This document shows, in pieces, positions 46,632 to 57,514 of a DNA stretch of 64,000 bases. Both the position numbers and the translations under genes were made by a program. Below the pieces are notes generated by a model. That model searched no databases, was not told where the DNA came from, and saw nothing but the letters and a program-made list of their open reading frames with translations. The DNA is from Taxillus chinensis (lineage: Eukaryota; Streptophyta; Magnoliopsida; Santalales; Loranthaceae), in the NCBI GenBank assembly GCA_023512835.1, contig CM042085.1, forward strand, positions 44,192,189 to 44,256,188, read 5' to 3'. Each line of letters starts with the position of its first letter. Within the stretch, counting starts at the first letter, position 1.

Positions 46632-47404
46632 GTAGGGGTTCTGTTCTTCCTAAGTCCCTCCTGTCCTAGGGTCCTAGGGCGATTATGAGTTATATCTGTT
46701 TATATTATATATATGTAAATTCATATGTGTGATCTCCTATATGAATGTTGGCCCTCAGTGGCATTTTGGTGTGGTTTGGTGGATGTATATGCTATATGTT
46801 TGATGAAAAGCCGGTGTGTGAATATGAATATGCGTATATGTATGCTCTAAGTGTTTGAAATTATGCCTGTGAGGTCCAGTGCATGTTATGTGTTCGTGGA
46901 AAATGCCCGTGTGGCCGGGTTTGTGAGCTTGAGGATATATGCATGCTAAGTGTTCGAGGTTATTTCCGTGTGACTAAGCATACTTAGTGTTTGATGTTAT
47001 GCCTGTATGGCCATGTGTGCTGCGTGTTTGCTTGTACACCCGGTGGCCTGGGAAGCCCGGGATCGTTTTGTGGAACCCGGTGGCCGTGGAAGCCCGGGGC
47101 TGTTTTGTGGAACCCGGTGGCCGTGGAAGCCCGGGACTGTTTTGTGGAACCCGGTGGCCGTGGAAGCCCGGGACCGTTTCTTGGGACCCGGTGGCTGTGG
47201 GAAGCCCTGGGAGTGTTTATGTACTAGCCCGTGTATGACTGTGTTTGTCGTTATAACTCGTAACCATATCTGGTGGGATAATTGTATCACGACAAAGCAC
47301 TTGTACACAAGGCATGTAGATGTTGTGCATGGGATGGGTGGGGAGACATGATCCCTACCGAGCTGTGGTTGCTCACCCCTCCTACCATGTTGTTTTCTTT
47401 ACAG
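46632..47404 (+). other. predicted intron inside G3 5' LTR
   Basis: Donor TTAAG|GTAGGGG and acceptor GTTTTCTTTACAG|GAACC enclose 773 bp. The 3' LTR has the same sites at 53918-54690, also 773 bp. A GCTCACC word about 30 bases before the acceptor could be the branch site. Sites are conserved in minus-strand relatives whose intron interiors vary in length. Confidence 0.5.
47041..47225 (+). repeat. 37-bp tandem repeat
   Basis: Five units starting CGGTGGCCGTGGAAGCCCGG at 47041, 47078, 47115, 47152 and 47189. Also at 54324-54500 and, inverted, at 34625-34800 and 4240-4335. Confidence 0.95.
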
Positions 47405-47690
47405 GAACCTACAAGCGTTAGGTGGGACCCCAAGGTGGAAGGCCTTATTTATTTAATTTGTTTATGTTATTTTTATTATGGGAATCGATGTAACCCAGGG
47501 GATGGAGAAAAAAGGATTTTGTTGTAATAAACTGGATTGGATTGCTTTTAATGGATACTACTTTCTTGAATGTGTTGTGGATGTTTAAAATGTTAAATTC
47601 TTGTTTTGTATCCTAACCCCTTGCCCTCCGTGTGGGTAAGGGGAGTCACGTACCGGTTTCCTCGGGTCGGAAATCCGGGGCGTGACAATA

Positions 47691-47705
47691 TGGTATCGAG
47701 CATGG
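47691..47705 (+). promoter_or_regulatory. primer-binding site of G3
   Basis: TGGTATCGAGCATGG, three bases after the LTR. Relative to the initiator-tRNA complement TGGTATCAGAGC it lacks one A. Confidence 0.85.
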
Positions 47706-48109
47706 TCTAGCTGGCCTAGGGTAGTGGGCGGACTTGGTTATCTTGAGTCCTTTGGAGGAGCCCGGAGGGACATGCCCGATCAACATGGTCCTCTTTGAGC
47801 CTCCAAGGTGTACTTGGGGTAGTCCGGTCTTGTAGTAGGATTTGCATGCATTGGCATTAGGGCACTAGTTGCATTTGTTGTAATGTATGCTAAGGCCGTG
47901 GATAAAATCATATGATTAAGTGAAATGTGCAACTCTGATTTGTTTGGCAATGTGTACTGAATCTGTGCAATGTGATTGATGCAATGGTAATGTGTGTAAC
48001 ATCACGTGATAGTGGAATTGATCGGTGGGGGTGGGTGGGGGTAGAGGTAACTGACGCGATAGATTATAAAATTGTTTTGACGTTGTGCTTCTTACTTCGT
48101 GTAGTAAGA

Positions 48110-49300
48110 ATGCCACCGAGGAGAGTGACACGTGCGTCCGGGGCATGGGTCGATGAGTCATCTGCCCATGAGGGTCCGGGTGCGGGACCATCCGTTGGAG
48201 GGCATGCGTTGTTACCGGCACAGCCTGCAAGAAGGCATCCGGCTGGAGGTACGAGAGCTACGGGAGGGACTCCGGCAAGACGTTCGGGAGGAGGTGCGCC
48301 GTGAGATGGCAAGACAGCCAGGTGGTGCCACCACCACCACCACCCAGGAGAGAGCCGCCTCGTGAGCGTGAGAGTTCGCTGGGTGGTGTACCGACCCGTG
48401 CAGAGGATGACGTGGTGACACGGTTCCGAAAGGAACAACCTCCGCGATTTAAGGGGGGGGAAGATCCTGTGGTAGCCGAGCAGATGGTCGAGGCAGATTG
48501 AGCACGTGTTCTCCTTTCTCCTGCCCCGGGAGGAGGATAAGGTGCGACCGGCGATTCGGCAACCGGAGGGGGACGCTTTGGAGTGGTGGACGAGTGTTGC
48601 GGGGAGCCGTGCGGTGCAACTCATGTTTTGGGAGGAGTTCTTGCAACTCTTCCAAGATGAGTTCTTCCCGGAATCAATGAGATGGCAAAAGAGGGAAGAA
48701 TTTGGCAGCTTGAAGCAGGGATCCAAGACGGTACCCGAATATGAGCGGGAGTTCCGGAGATTGAGTAGGTTTGCTCCCGAGATCGTGGTAAGGGAGGACC
48801 CGAAGGCCCACAAGTTCACCTTGGGTCTCAGGCCAGCCCTTAGGGAGAGGGTGGCGATTTTACGCTCGAGGACCTATGCCGAGGCCGTGGAGACGGCCCG
48901 TATAGCCGAGAGAGAATCGGATGATGGGAGGCAGGCCCATCGGGGGCGCCATTGCAGAGTGGGCCCGATCGAGATGCAGGGTCCAAGAGGCTCAAGACGG
49001 AGGAGAGAGGGATAAGCAGCTTCTTTCCGCAGCCAGGGGGACAGACATTGGTGAACCCAGGGAGGTCTGGCTTTGGCGGTGGCATGTGGCGGTCCAAACG
49101 GGGGTCTCCCCGGCCGGTTGTTACCGCCGTGGGGAGCAAGGCCACTTGAGGAAGGAGTGTCCAAAGAGGGACCGGAAATGCCATGGGATGTGGACGAGAG
49201 GGCCATTCGAGCCGGGTTTGCCGGAGTGGCAACAGGGGGAGTTGGAGGCATGACATCCAAGACAAGGAGTGATGCCGGTTTCGTGCACCAGCACCGAGAG
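48110..49300 (+). pseudogene. gag of G3
   Basis: Particle protein. The likely start ATG at 48110 (MPPRRVTRAS) follows a 420-bp leader. The capsid domain (48400-48850) has FRKEQPPRFKG, LEWW, WQKREEF, SLKQGSKTVPEYEREFRRLSRFAPE. The knuckle CYRRGEQGHLRKEC (about 49118-49160) has Arg in place of the second Cys of CCHC. Frames change near 48250, 48500 and 49000-49100 through small indels. Confidence 0.88.
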
Positions 49301-49539
49301 ACCAGCCGTCGGTGGCCAGGCCAGTCAGCAGATCCAATCAGACCCGACCTCGGGGGGAGGCCGGAGCGGCAAGCAGACCGAGGCCGGAGGCAACCTTAGC
49401 GGGAAGCGTCAGACGAGAGTGAGCCGACCAGTGGCACGGGCCAAGGGAGGGTGTTTGCGCCTGGAGGCGACATACCAGGAGGAGGCCGAGCTACCACCCC
49501 CACCACCGAGGGTGGAGCAGACCATCGGTGGTTAGAGGT

Positions 49540-52500
49540 ACCCTCTTGATCTCCCGTACCTTAGCTTCGTTCTTTTCGATACGGGTGCATCGTGTTCGTT
49601 TGTTGCCGAGCTTGTGATAGATGGTTTGGGGTTAGCTCTTGTGTGGAGGCCGCGAGGCCCCTAGTTGTGGAGTCTCCGGTGGGAGGCATGATAGAGGTAC
49701 GACGAGTGTGTCGTGGACCGTGTGTTAACCATAGGAGAGGTGGAGCCGCATTTTGACTTGCATGTGATGCCTTTGAGGGCGTTTGACCCGATCTTGGGTA
49801 TGGATTGGCTTATGGCTTTCCAAGCCAAGATAGATTGTTATCGGCGGCGTGTGTCCTTTGTGACACCGGCAGGGACCTCTTGCACCCCGGCAGGGGGGAG
49901 TGGGATTGTGAGGCGAGTCGGGCCGGGCCAGTGTTGGACCAGTGGGGTGCCATTACCCACAGGTTGGCAGCCCTGATCTTTGCCGAGGAGGGTAAGGTGG
50001 AAAAGAGGGTGTGGCCCGCTGTTGTGGACCAATTTCAGGATGTTTTTCCCGAGCGGCTGAGGAGTTTGCCACCTAAGAGGAGTGTGGAGTTCACCATCGA
50101 GTTGGTGCCGGGGACGGGTCCGATTTCCCAAGTAGCGATCGTATGGGGCCACCCGAGCCGAGGGAGCTCAGAGGCAAATCGAGGAGTTGGTGGGCCAGGG
50201 GTATATCGGACCGAGTACCTCACCTTGGGGTGCTCCGGTGCTCTTTGCTAAGAAGGCCGATGGCACGCTTCGTCTCTCGCATCGACTACGGAAGCCGAAT
50301 TCAGTGGATCGTGAAGAACAAGTACCCGTTGCCTCGGATAGATGACCTGTTTGACCAATTGAGTGGGGCCCAGTGGTTTTCCAAGATAGATTTACGGTCG
50401 GGGTATCACCACTCAGGGTTAAGGAGGAGGACATCCCTAAGACGGCTTTTCGGTGCAGGTATGGGCATTATGAGTGGGTAGTGATGCCTTTCGGGCTCAC
50501 TAATGCGCCCAGTTGTTCATGCATTTGATGAACCAAGTCTTTGCCCCATACTTAGACTCGTTCGTGGTGGTGTTTATCGACGACATCTTGGTGTATTCCA
50601 AGACCGAGAGGGAACACGTGGAGCACTTGGCAACAAGTGTCGCAAACCTTGAGGGACCAAGCACTGTTTGCTAAGTTTAGCAAGTGTGAGTTTTGGCTGC
50701 AGGAGGTTCACTTTCTTGGCCATGTGGTGTCACCGAGGGAGTTAGGGTGGACCCAGCCAAGATTGAGGCCGTGGCATCGTGGGCAAGGCCAACCAACGTT
50801 TTGAGATCCGTAGTTTTCTTGGCTTGGCGGGGTACTATCGTCGTTTTGTAGAGGGGTTCTCCCGTTTGGCGGCGCCTATGACAGCGTTGACTCGGAAGGG
50901 CGTGAAATTTGAGTGGACGGACAAGTGCCGGCAGCGTTTGAGACTCTCAAAACCCGTTTGACCACCGCACCCGTGTCGAGGTTGCCTAGGGAGGATATTC
51001 CATATGAGGTGTACCTGTGATGCGTCCGGGGTTGGTTTGGGGTGTGTGCTTATGCGCAGAGCACGGTGGTAGCTTATGGGTCAAGGCAGTGAAGCCTCAT
51101 GAGCAGAATTATCCTACTCATGACCTTGAGTTAGCCGTTGTCATCTTCGCCCTGAAGAGTTGGCGCACTACCTCTTGGGGGAAAAGTTTGTGGTGTTCTC
51201 GGATCACAAAAGCCTTCAGCACATCTTTACTCGTAAGGACTTGAATTTGAGGCAAAGGAGATGGGTGGAGTATTTGCAGACCTTTGATTTTACTCTTGCC
51301 TATACCCGGGCAAGGGTAATGTTGTGGCCGATGCATTGAGCGAGAAAAGGGAAAGCCGAGGTGGCCGTGAGAGAGTGGAAGCCGATGGAGCGGTTGGCGA
51401 CGTTGGCACCGGCAGCCCGTTGTTCGTGATGGTGAGACAGCCCTGCGTCCTTTGGTGGTAGTGCTCGAGTTGTACCAGCGCGTCCGGGAGGAACAGCTGG
51501 GTGACATTGAGTGTGAGGTTCTCCGTGCCCGTATTGAGGCCGGGGAGCTATCCGGGGGACTGGACAGAGGGTCCGGAGCATGAGTTGTCATTTCAGGGGC
51601 GGTTGGTAGTAGCTTCTTCCCTCGGGGATGAGGTGATGAGGGAGTTTCACCAATCTAGGGTTGCTCTGTGCATCCAGGGGGTACGAAGATGTACCATGCG
51701 CTTCGGGGACATTTTTGGTGGCCTGGGATGAAACGCGATGTGGCTGCCTTTGTTTCGCGGTGCCTCACGTGTCGGCAGGTGAAGGCCGAGCATCGGCGGC
51801 CGGCGGGCATGTTACAGCCCTTGCCCATAGCGGAGTGGAAGTGGGACCATATCGCGATGGACTTTTTAGGACCGGTCTTCCACCCACCATCGGGAGGAAG
51901 GACATGATTTGGGTGATTGTGGATCGACTCACAAAGTCGGCCCATTTTCTTGCTGTTCGCGAGCGGGACTCCATTGGGACTTTGAGTCACCGTACATGAA
52001 CGAGATTGTGAGACCGCATGGGGTACCATCATCGGTTGTCTCGACCGGGATTCGAGGTTCACTTCCCGTTTCGGGGCCGGTTTGCAGGAGGCTATGGGAA
52101 CCAAGCTTCACTTGAGTACAGCCTTTCACCCCGAGACGGACGGTCGACCGAGCGGACGAATCAGACCATGGAGGACATGTTACGGGCCTGTGTGTTAGAT
52201 TTCGGGGTTCGTGGGCAACTCACCTTCCTTTGGTGGAGTTTGCCTACAACAACAGCCTATCAGCATCCATTGGGATGGCTCCTTTTGAGGCGTTGTACGG
52301 ACGGCCGTGTCGATCACCCTTGTGTTGGACCGAGGTAGGAGAGGCAGCCCTCTTGGGGCCGCAGCTTGGTTCAAGAGGCTACCGAGAAGGTCAAGTTGAT
52401 TCGTCGGCGTTTGTTGTCGGCTCGAGTCGGCAGAAATCTTATGCGGATCAGCGGCGGCGACCTTTGGAGTTTTCTGTTGGTGATCATGTGTTCCTTCGTG

Positions 52501-52954
52501 TCTCTCCACGCCGTGGACATCGACGGCTTGGGCGAGGTTCCAAGCTATCTCCGCGGTTTATTGGCCCTTTTGAGATTCTCGGATCGTGTCGGGCCTGTAG
52601 CCTACCGGTTAGCGTTACCACCGCGGGCCGAGTCGAGTGCACAACGTGTTTCACGTGTCCCAGTTGAGGAAGTATCACCCCGACCCCACTCATGTGATTG
52701 ATCGGGGGACGTTGGACATCGAGGATGACATGTCCGTCATTGAGGCCCCTATCCGTATCCTAGATCGGCAAGAGAAACTTTTGCGTGGTCGTGTTATTCC
52801 TTTGGTTCGCGTGCTGTGGCAGCACCGTGGCATTGAGGAGGAGACATGGGAACGGGAGTCCGTGATGCGGGAGCAAGACCGGACTTGTTCGAGGACGAAC
52901 AATCTTAAGCGTGGGAGGTGGTGTTGGCCAAGGGATAGTGATGTTTCCTTGTGA
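49540..52954 (+). pseudogene. pol of G3: protease, RT, RNase H, integrase, chromodomain-like C-terminus
   Basis: The protease active site VLFDTGAS has DTGAS at 49578-49592, and a GMDWL box lies near 49800. RT follows ([13 protein letters not shown] near 50320, [11 protein letters not shown] near 50380, catalytic FIDD at 50573-50584, LGLAGYYRRFV near 50820). RNase H lies near 50960-51340. The integrase HHCC finger (HPGGTKMYHAL...CLTCRQ) spans 51668-51780, then WDHIAMDFLGP. The C-terminal chromodomain-like region (52637-52900) has LRKYHPDPTHV and LLRGRVIPLVRVLW. Chromodomains steer insertion to heterochromatin in this lineage. At least ten frame changes, almost all one-base. Confidence 0.9.
52885..52902 (+). 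repeat. PPT-type stem-loop, upstream copy in G3
   Basis: TTGTTCGAGGACGAACAA: 7-bp perfect stem, loop AGGA, followed by CTTAAGCGTGGGAGG, a polypurine-like run. It overlaps the end of pol. Confidence 0.88.
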
Positions 52955-53201
52955 TGTGTTTTCTTGTATTAGTTGATGTATTTGTATTGTCTTTTAAAGA
53001 CATGTGTTCTTATTTGTGATGTGCTTTGAAATGTGTATTCGTGCCATGTGGACATGTGTTACGTGCATTATTGTGGTTATGGATTATGGTGGTACTGTTA
53101 TGTCGTTGTTGTCTTTGTGTGTGGTGTATGACCCATTTGGGTGTGGTGGCTTGCCGGGTGGCAAATGGGTAGTTTGTGGTTGTTTTCCTGGTATGTCATT
53201 T
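52955..53201 (+). other. G3 3' untranslated region
   Basis: TG-rich, no gene seen. Confidence 0.7.
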
Positions 53202-53236
53202 CTTTTCGAGGACGAAAAGTCTTAAGGGGGAGAGGA
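53202..53236 (+). promoter_or_regulatory. polypurine tract and stem-loop of G3
   Basis: CTTTTCGAGGACGAAAAG (53202-53219), then AAGGGGGAGAGGA abutting the LTR at 53237. Confidence 0.9.
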
Positions 53237-54974
53237 TGTAAGGACCCGTACCTTGAGTTAGTCGGGCTTTGCCTCCCGAGTAGAGTTTTTCTAGATTTTG
53301 ACCTAGTAAATGGACTCCAATGAATTCACGTGCAAAAGGAAAGATGCTTAGAATGATGTCCTCTATCTACCACAGGTTTCAGACCAAATGGACATGTATG
53401 TGAGGTGCACGTGATATGGGTCCAATTCACGTGCAAGTGTAATTGTCTTCCAAATGATGCAAGGAGGCTAGGGGTGAAGTTTGAGAGCATTTGGAGTTCA
53501 TATGGAGTTGCACGTGAATTGGGAATTCACGTGCAAATTGGCGTGCAGCATATTTTTGCATGGGTCCCTTGGTTTTGGCATTCTAAGGAACTTTCTCCAA
53601 AGGACCATGTTGAAATTCCGAATATTTTGGTGTATATGGATGCGGAAAGGTTGTAGCTTGTGTAATCAAAACTACGTCGTTTTGATCCTGGGATTTACTT
53701 AATCAAAACTACGTCGTTTTGATGTGAATGGTGTCTATATAAGGAGGAGCTTGAGTTTGAGTTAGGGTTCTTGTGTTCCTTTCTTTGCACCGTCGCAGAG
53801 AGAGAGAGAGAGAGCTAGAGAGAGAGCAGGGACGCCGGGAGTTGCTGGTTGGTGGTCGGAGCATCTTGCGTGGGGAGGACGGCGTTTGGCGCGGGAGCAA
53901 GGAAGATCCGCTTTAAGGTAGGGGTTCTGTTCTTCCTAAGGCCTCTCCTGTCCTAGGGTCCTAGGCGATTATGAGTTATATCTCGTTATATTATATATAT
54001 GTAAATTCATATAGGTGTGATCTCCTATATGAATGTTGGCCTTCGGGGGCATTTTGGTGTGGTTTGGTGGTGCTATATGCTATATGTTTGATAAAAAGCC
54101 GGTGGTATGAATATAGTTATGTGTATATGCCCGCCAAGTGTTTGAAATTATGCCTCGTGAGGTCGTGCATGTTATGTGTTTGTGGAAATGCCTGTGTGGT
54201 CGGGTTTGTGAGCTTGTGGATATATGCATGCTAAGTGTTCGAGGTTATTCCTGTGTGACTAAGCATACTTAGTGTTTGATGTTATGCCCGTATGGCCATG
54301 TGTGTTGCGTGTTTGCTTGTACACCCGGTGGCCGTGGAAGCCCGGGACCGTTTTGTGGAACCCGGTGGCCGTGGAAGCCCGGGGCTGTTTTGTGGAACCC
54401 GGTGGTCGTGGAAGCCCGGGACCGTTTTGTGGAACCCGGTGGTCGTGGAAGCCCGGGACTGTTCTTGAAACCCGGTGGCCGTGGAAGCCCGGGAGTGTTT
54501 ATGTACTAGCCCATGTATGATTATGTTTGTTGTTATAGCCCGTAACCATATCTGGTGGGATAATTGTATACACGACACAAAGACTTGTACACAAGGCATG
54601 TAGATGCTAGTGCATGGGATGGGTTGGGGAGACATGATCCCTACCGAAATGTGGTTGCTCACCCCTCCTACCATGTTGTTTTCTTTTCAGGAACCTACAG
54701 GCGTTAGGTGGGACCCCAAGGTGGAAGGCCTTATTTATTTAATTTGTTTATGTTATTTTTATTATGGGAATCGATGTAACCCCAATGGGGGGGAAAAGGA
54801 TTTTGTTGTAATAAAGCCGGATTGGATTGGGACTTTTAATGAATATTACTTTCTTGAATGTTGTGGATGTTTAAAATGTTAAATTCTTGTTTTGTATCCT
54901 ACCCCTTTGCCCTCCGTGTGGGTAAAAGGGGAGTCACGTACCGGTTTCCTCGGGTTGGAAATCCGGGCGTGACA
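53237..54974 (+). repeat. G3 3' LTR
   Basis: 1738 bp, same plan as the 5' LTR: palindromes at 53665 and 53702 (37 bp apart), TATA box near 53736, donor at 53917/53918, 37-bp repeats 54324-54500, acceptor ending at 54690. Confidence 0.94.
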
Positions 54975-55246
54975 CGGGCACCAAGAGAGTGGAGAACGGC
55001 CGGAGTGATGGTGATGGATTCACCGCGGACATGGGAGATGATGGAGTCGGTGGTGCAGCGAATCCGTTGGTAATACTCAATGATGTCGTCGATAAGAAGA
55101 TCGACGGGATTGGAGATCAGGTTGAGTAGATGCGAGGCTTCAAGTAGAGGGCGAAGTTGGAGAAACCAGTCTGGAGGAGTAGATACAGCACTCCAATCGA
55201 CCAGATGGCCAGGATTAACGCCGGAGAGAGAGATTCTGGGTGCCAT
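54975..55246 (-). pseudogene. third ORF of the Copia element, N-terminal part
   Basis: From the ATG at 55246 (MAPRISLSG) the ORF encodes a compact helical region (LIDDIIEYYQRIRCTTDSIISHVRGE, then a HSLG box near the junction), cut by G3 at 54975 and continued at 45957. The region resembles the conserved N-terminal domain of plant-transposon third ORFs. I cannot assign a biochemical function. Confidence 0.65.
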
Positions 55247-56935
55247 TGCAGATGAAATTTGGAGGACAAGAGGAAAGGTGAGGTCTTGGCGATGGAAGGA
55301 GCAACGAGAGGTTTAGGGATTTGAAATGAGCAATACTCGTGCTTCGCAGGAATGACCAGAACATATAAGACCGAGTCCGCAAATGTCAGCGGGTCTAAGA
55401 ATTGGCGAGTGAAACAGGGACCCGCTTGACAGGCTAATGTCATTTGTCTGGATATCGATGCGCCTCCGAATGAAACGATGTCGTGGAGACCGCATAACCA
55501 CATAAGTGTAACAACTGGTTGCCATCCAGAGTAGTGTGTGTGTATCCCGAGATTTGCATTTAATGAATCATCATGATTCCTCCTCAAAAGCACGCGACAT
55601 ATAGGAAGACTTGGATAGTCGCAATTAGACTGTGTCAGGAGTCCGGAGGAATGAACCGACAATCATCCGGAGTAAATAATAGGCGAGGAAGAGTATCTGG
55701 ATGAAAAGTAGACTGTGTCCGTAGTAGACAGAGTTCGGTGAGAAAGTAAAGTAGATTCCTTTGCAGTCAATAAGTCGAAGAGAAGAGAAGTACCACAACA
55801 CTTCAAATCCAAGACTATGGACTAGATTTATCGATACGGTTGCAAAGAAAATCTGAACCTGTAGCTAAAAAAAATGAACTGAAAATACAAAAGCTTAACA
55901 GGCAAGGATTAGTACGGATTAGAGAAAATAATTAGTGAAAAACGCCATAATCCGAACTAATGAGAAACAGAACTTATGCATTACAAAGCATGTAAGAGAC
56001 ATATACATACGTGAGAATGATCAATATTACTAAATCAGGGCATATGTCAGATAACAATACACAAGTTCATATAGGTCAACATAGCGAAACCGTCTTGCTG
56101 AACAACGTAGCTAAGATTAATTAAAGATCATATGATTTGGCCAATTTAGGATTCATGAGTGAAAAATGAGGAAGCGAACACATGTCAAAAGTAAGCAGAT
56201 GATTAGTCGATTAAAATGCATGGTTGAAGAAAGAAAATACATCCAAGCACGCCACTTTTCTGATCCAAAACAGCATGTCCAGTCAGATCCCGAAGTAAAA
56301 GTTTAGGGGAGGGAGTATCCGAGACATATTAGGGGTTCATTACTGCTCCCCCGTAGATCATTTAATCCTCTCAATGAAAAGCTCCCCCTCAAATAGACAA
56401 CCAGGAAAGAGGTCATGAGACATATATGGGGGGTATTACTGAATAATATGTAAAGCATTTTCTCCCCCGTAGATTGTGCAATCCTCTCGGTTAACCTTTC
56501 CGGTTTGTAGAAATTCAGCATTGTCTATCTTATTAGAAAACTATACTTCAGAAGCTGATCAGACTGCGATTGAGTATTCATCCACCAGGCATTCCGAGCT
56601 AACCCATTTCATTTCTTCAACTATACATGTTAATAGAGTAATCTAAATGAACATGCTGTTGTCATGTGGGGATCAATGGAAATTAAGATCATGAAGCCAG
56701 AAAGAGGTAAATCATATAAACTTTAGTCATGTTAGCTTAAACGACTTCAGTCGGGAAACGCAAGCATCCTCCCATTATGAAGTTGAGATTAATATCAGAA
56801 GCATGAAGCCGTTAATCAGTAAGTATGATCAGCATTAAAGTCAGTATGTATCTTCTACTTTCAATAAAAGCACAATGCATGTTCTGATAGTAAGTATACT
56901 GTTGGGTAATGTAAATGTGAAGCTATGCAGAGAAG
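55247..56935 (-). other. Copia spacer between pol and the third ORF, with extra polypurine tracts
   Basis: No supported gene. A 181-codon ORF at 55117-55662 partly overlaps the third ORF in another frame. On the minus strand CTACGGGGGAGCAG (near 56343-56356) and CTACGGGGGAGAA (near 56460-56472) repeat with similar flanks (GAGAGGATT). Multiple such tracts are known from Sireviruses. Confidence 0.6.
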
Positions 56936-57514
56936 TCAAGCATACCTGAGTAGTTCAGAGAATCTTGCATCAGGTAGGGGCTTTGTAAGAATGTCTGCCA
57001 GTTGATCTTCAGTAGCAACATGTTCCAAGGAAATGTGATTTTTGAGAACATGGTCGCGTATGAAGTGATACCTGACCTCAATATGCTTCGTCTTAGGATG
57101 CATGACAGGATTGTTGCTGATAGCAATTGCACTAGTGTTGTCGCAGTAGAGTGGAATAGATGACATGTTAAAACCGTAGTCAGTAAGTTGACTTTGCATC
57201 CAGAGTAGCTGTGCGCAAAGCAACTCCCAAGCAGCTATATATTCCGCCTCAGCAGTAGAGGTTGATACGGAATTTTGCTTTTTACTGAACCATGAGATTA
57301 ATCTATTTCCAAGAAACTAACACGTACCACTTGTGCTCTTCCTGTCGATGCGACATCCAGCGAAGTCGGCATCAGAGTATCCGGATAATGTGAAGTTGGA
57401 CTCCTTTGGGTACCAGAGTCCCAAATTCATCGTTCCCTTGAGATACCTTAATATCTGTTTAACATGAAGCATATGTGACTCCTTGGGATTCGCCTGATAT
57501 CGTGCATGATGCAA
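56936..57514 (-). pseudogene. Copia RNase H (end of pol)
   Basis: Continues pol after a frame change near 57460-57510. SGYSDADFAGCRIDRKSTSGTC lies near 57340-57390 and YCDNTSAIAISNNPVMHPKTKHIEVRYHFIRD near 57040-57150, ending LADILTKPLP. A break lies near 57230-57320. Confidence 0.88.

Larger units (their letters stand above)
45958..47687 (+). repeat. G3 5' LTR
   Basis: 1730 bp, TGTAAGGACCCG to GGGGCGTGACA. Order: stem-loops (46127-46154, 46230-46254), palindromes (46385-46406, 46422-46443), TATATAAG (46456-46463), GA tract (about 46515-46540), donor-like AAG|GTAGGG (46631/46632), five 37-bp units (47041-47220), GGTTGCTCACCCCTCC box (47368-47383), acceptor TTTTCTTTACAG (ends 47404). Confidence 0.94.
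45958..54974 (+). mobile_element. element G3: Tekay-like Ty3/gypsy retrotransposon, structurally complete
   Basis: LTRs 45958-47687 and 53237-54974 flank primer site, gag, protease, RT, RNase H, integrase, chromodomain region and polypurine tract. Flanking pentamers are CGGAG and CGGGC, not a perfect TSD. It lies in the Copia third ORF, whose frame breaks at 54975 and continues at 45957. LTRs are very similar but differ by many one-base indels, and all coding regions are frameshifted. Confidence 0.93.

Noticed and set aside
47041..47225. CRISPR-like array
   Set aside because: Contiguous 37-bp tandem units without unique spacers, in a plant LTR.
48064..48819. 251-codon minus-strand ORF
   Set aside because: Opposite to gag of G3; shadow frame.
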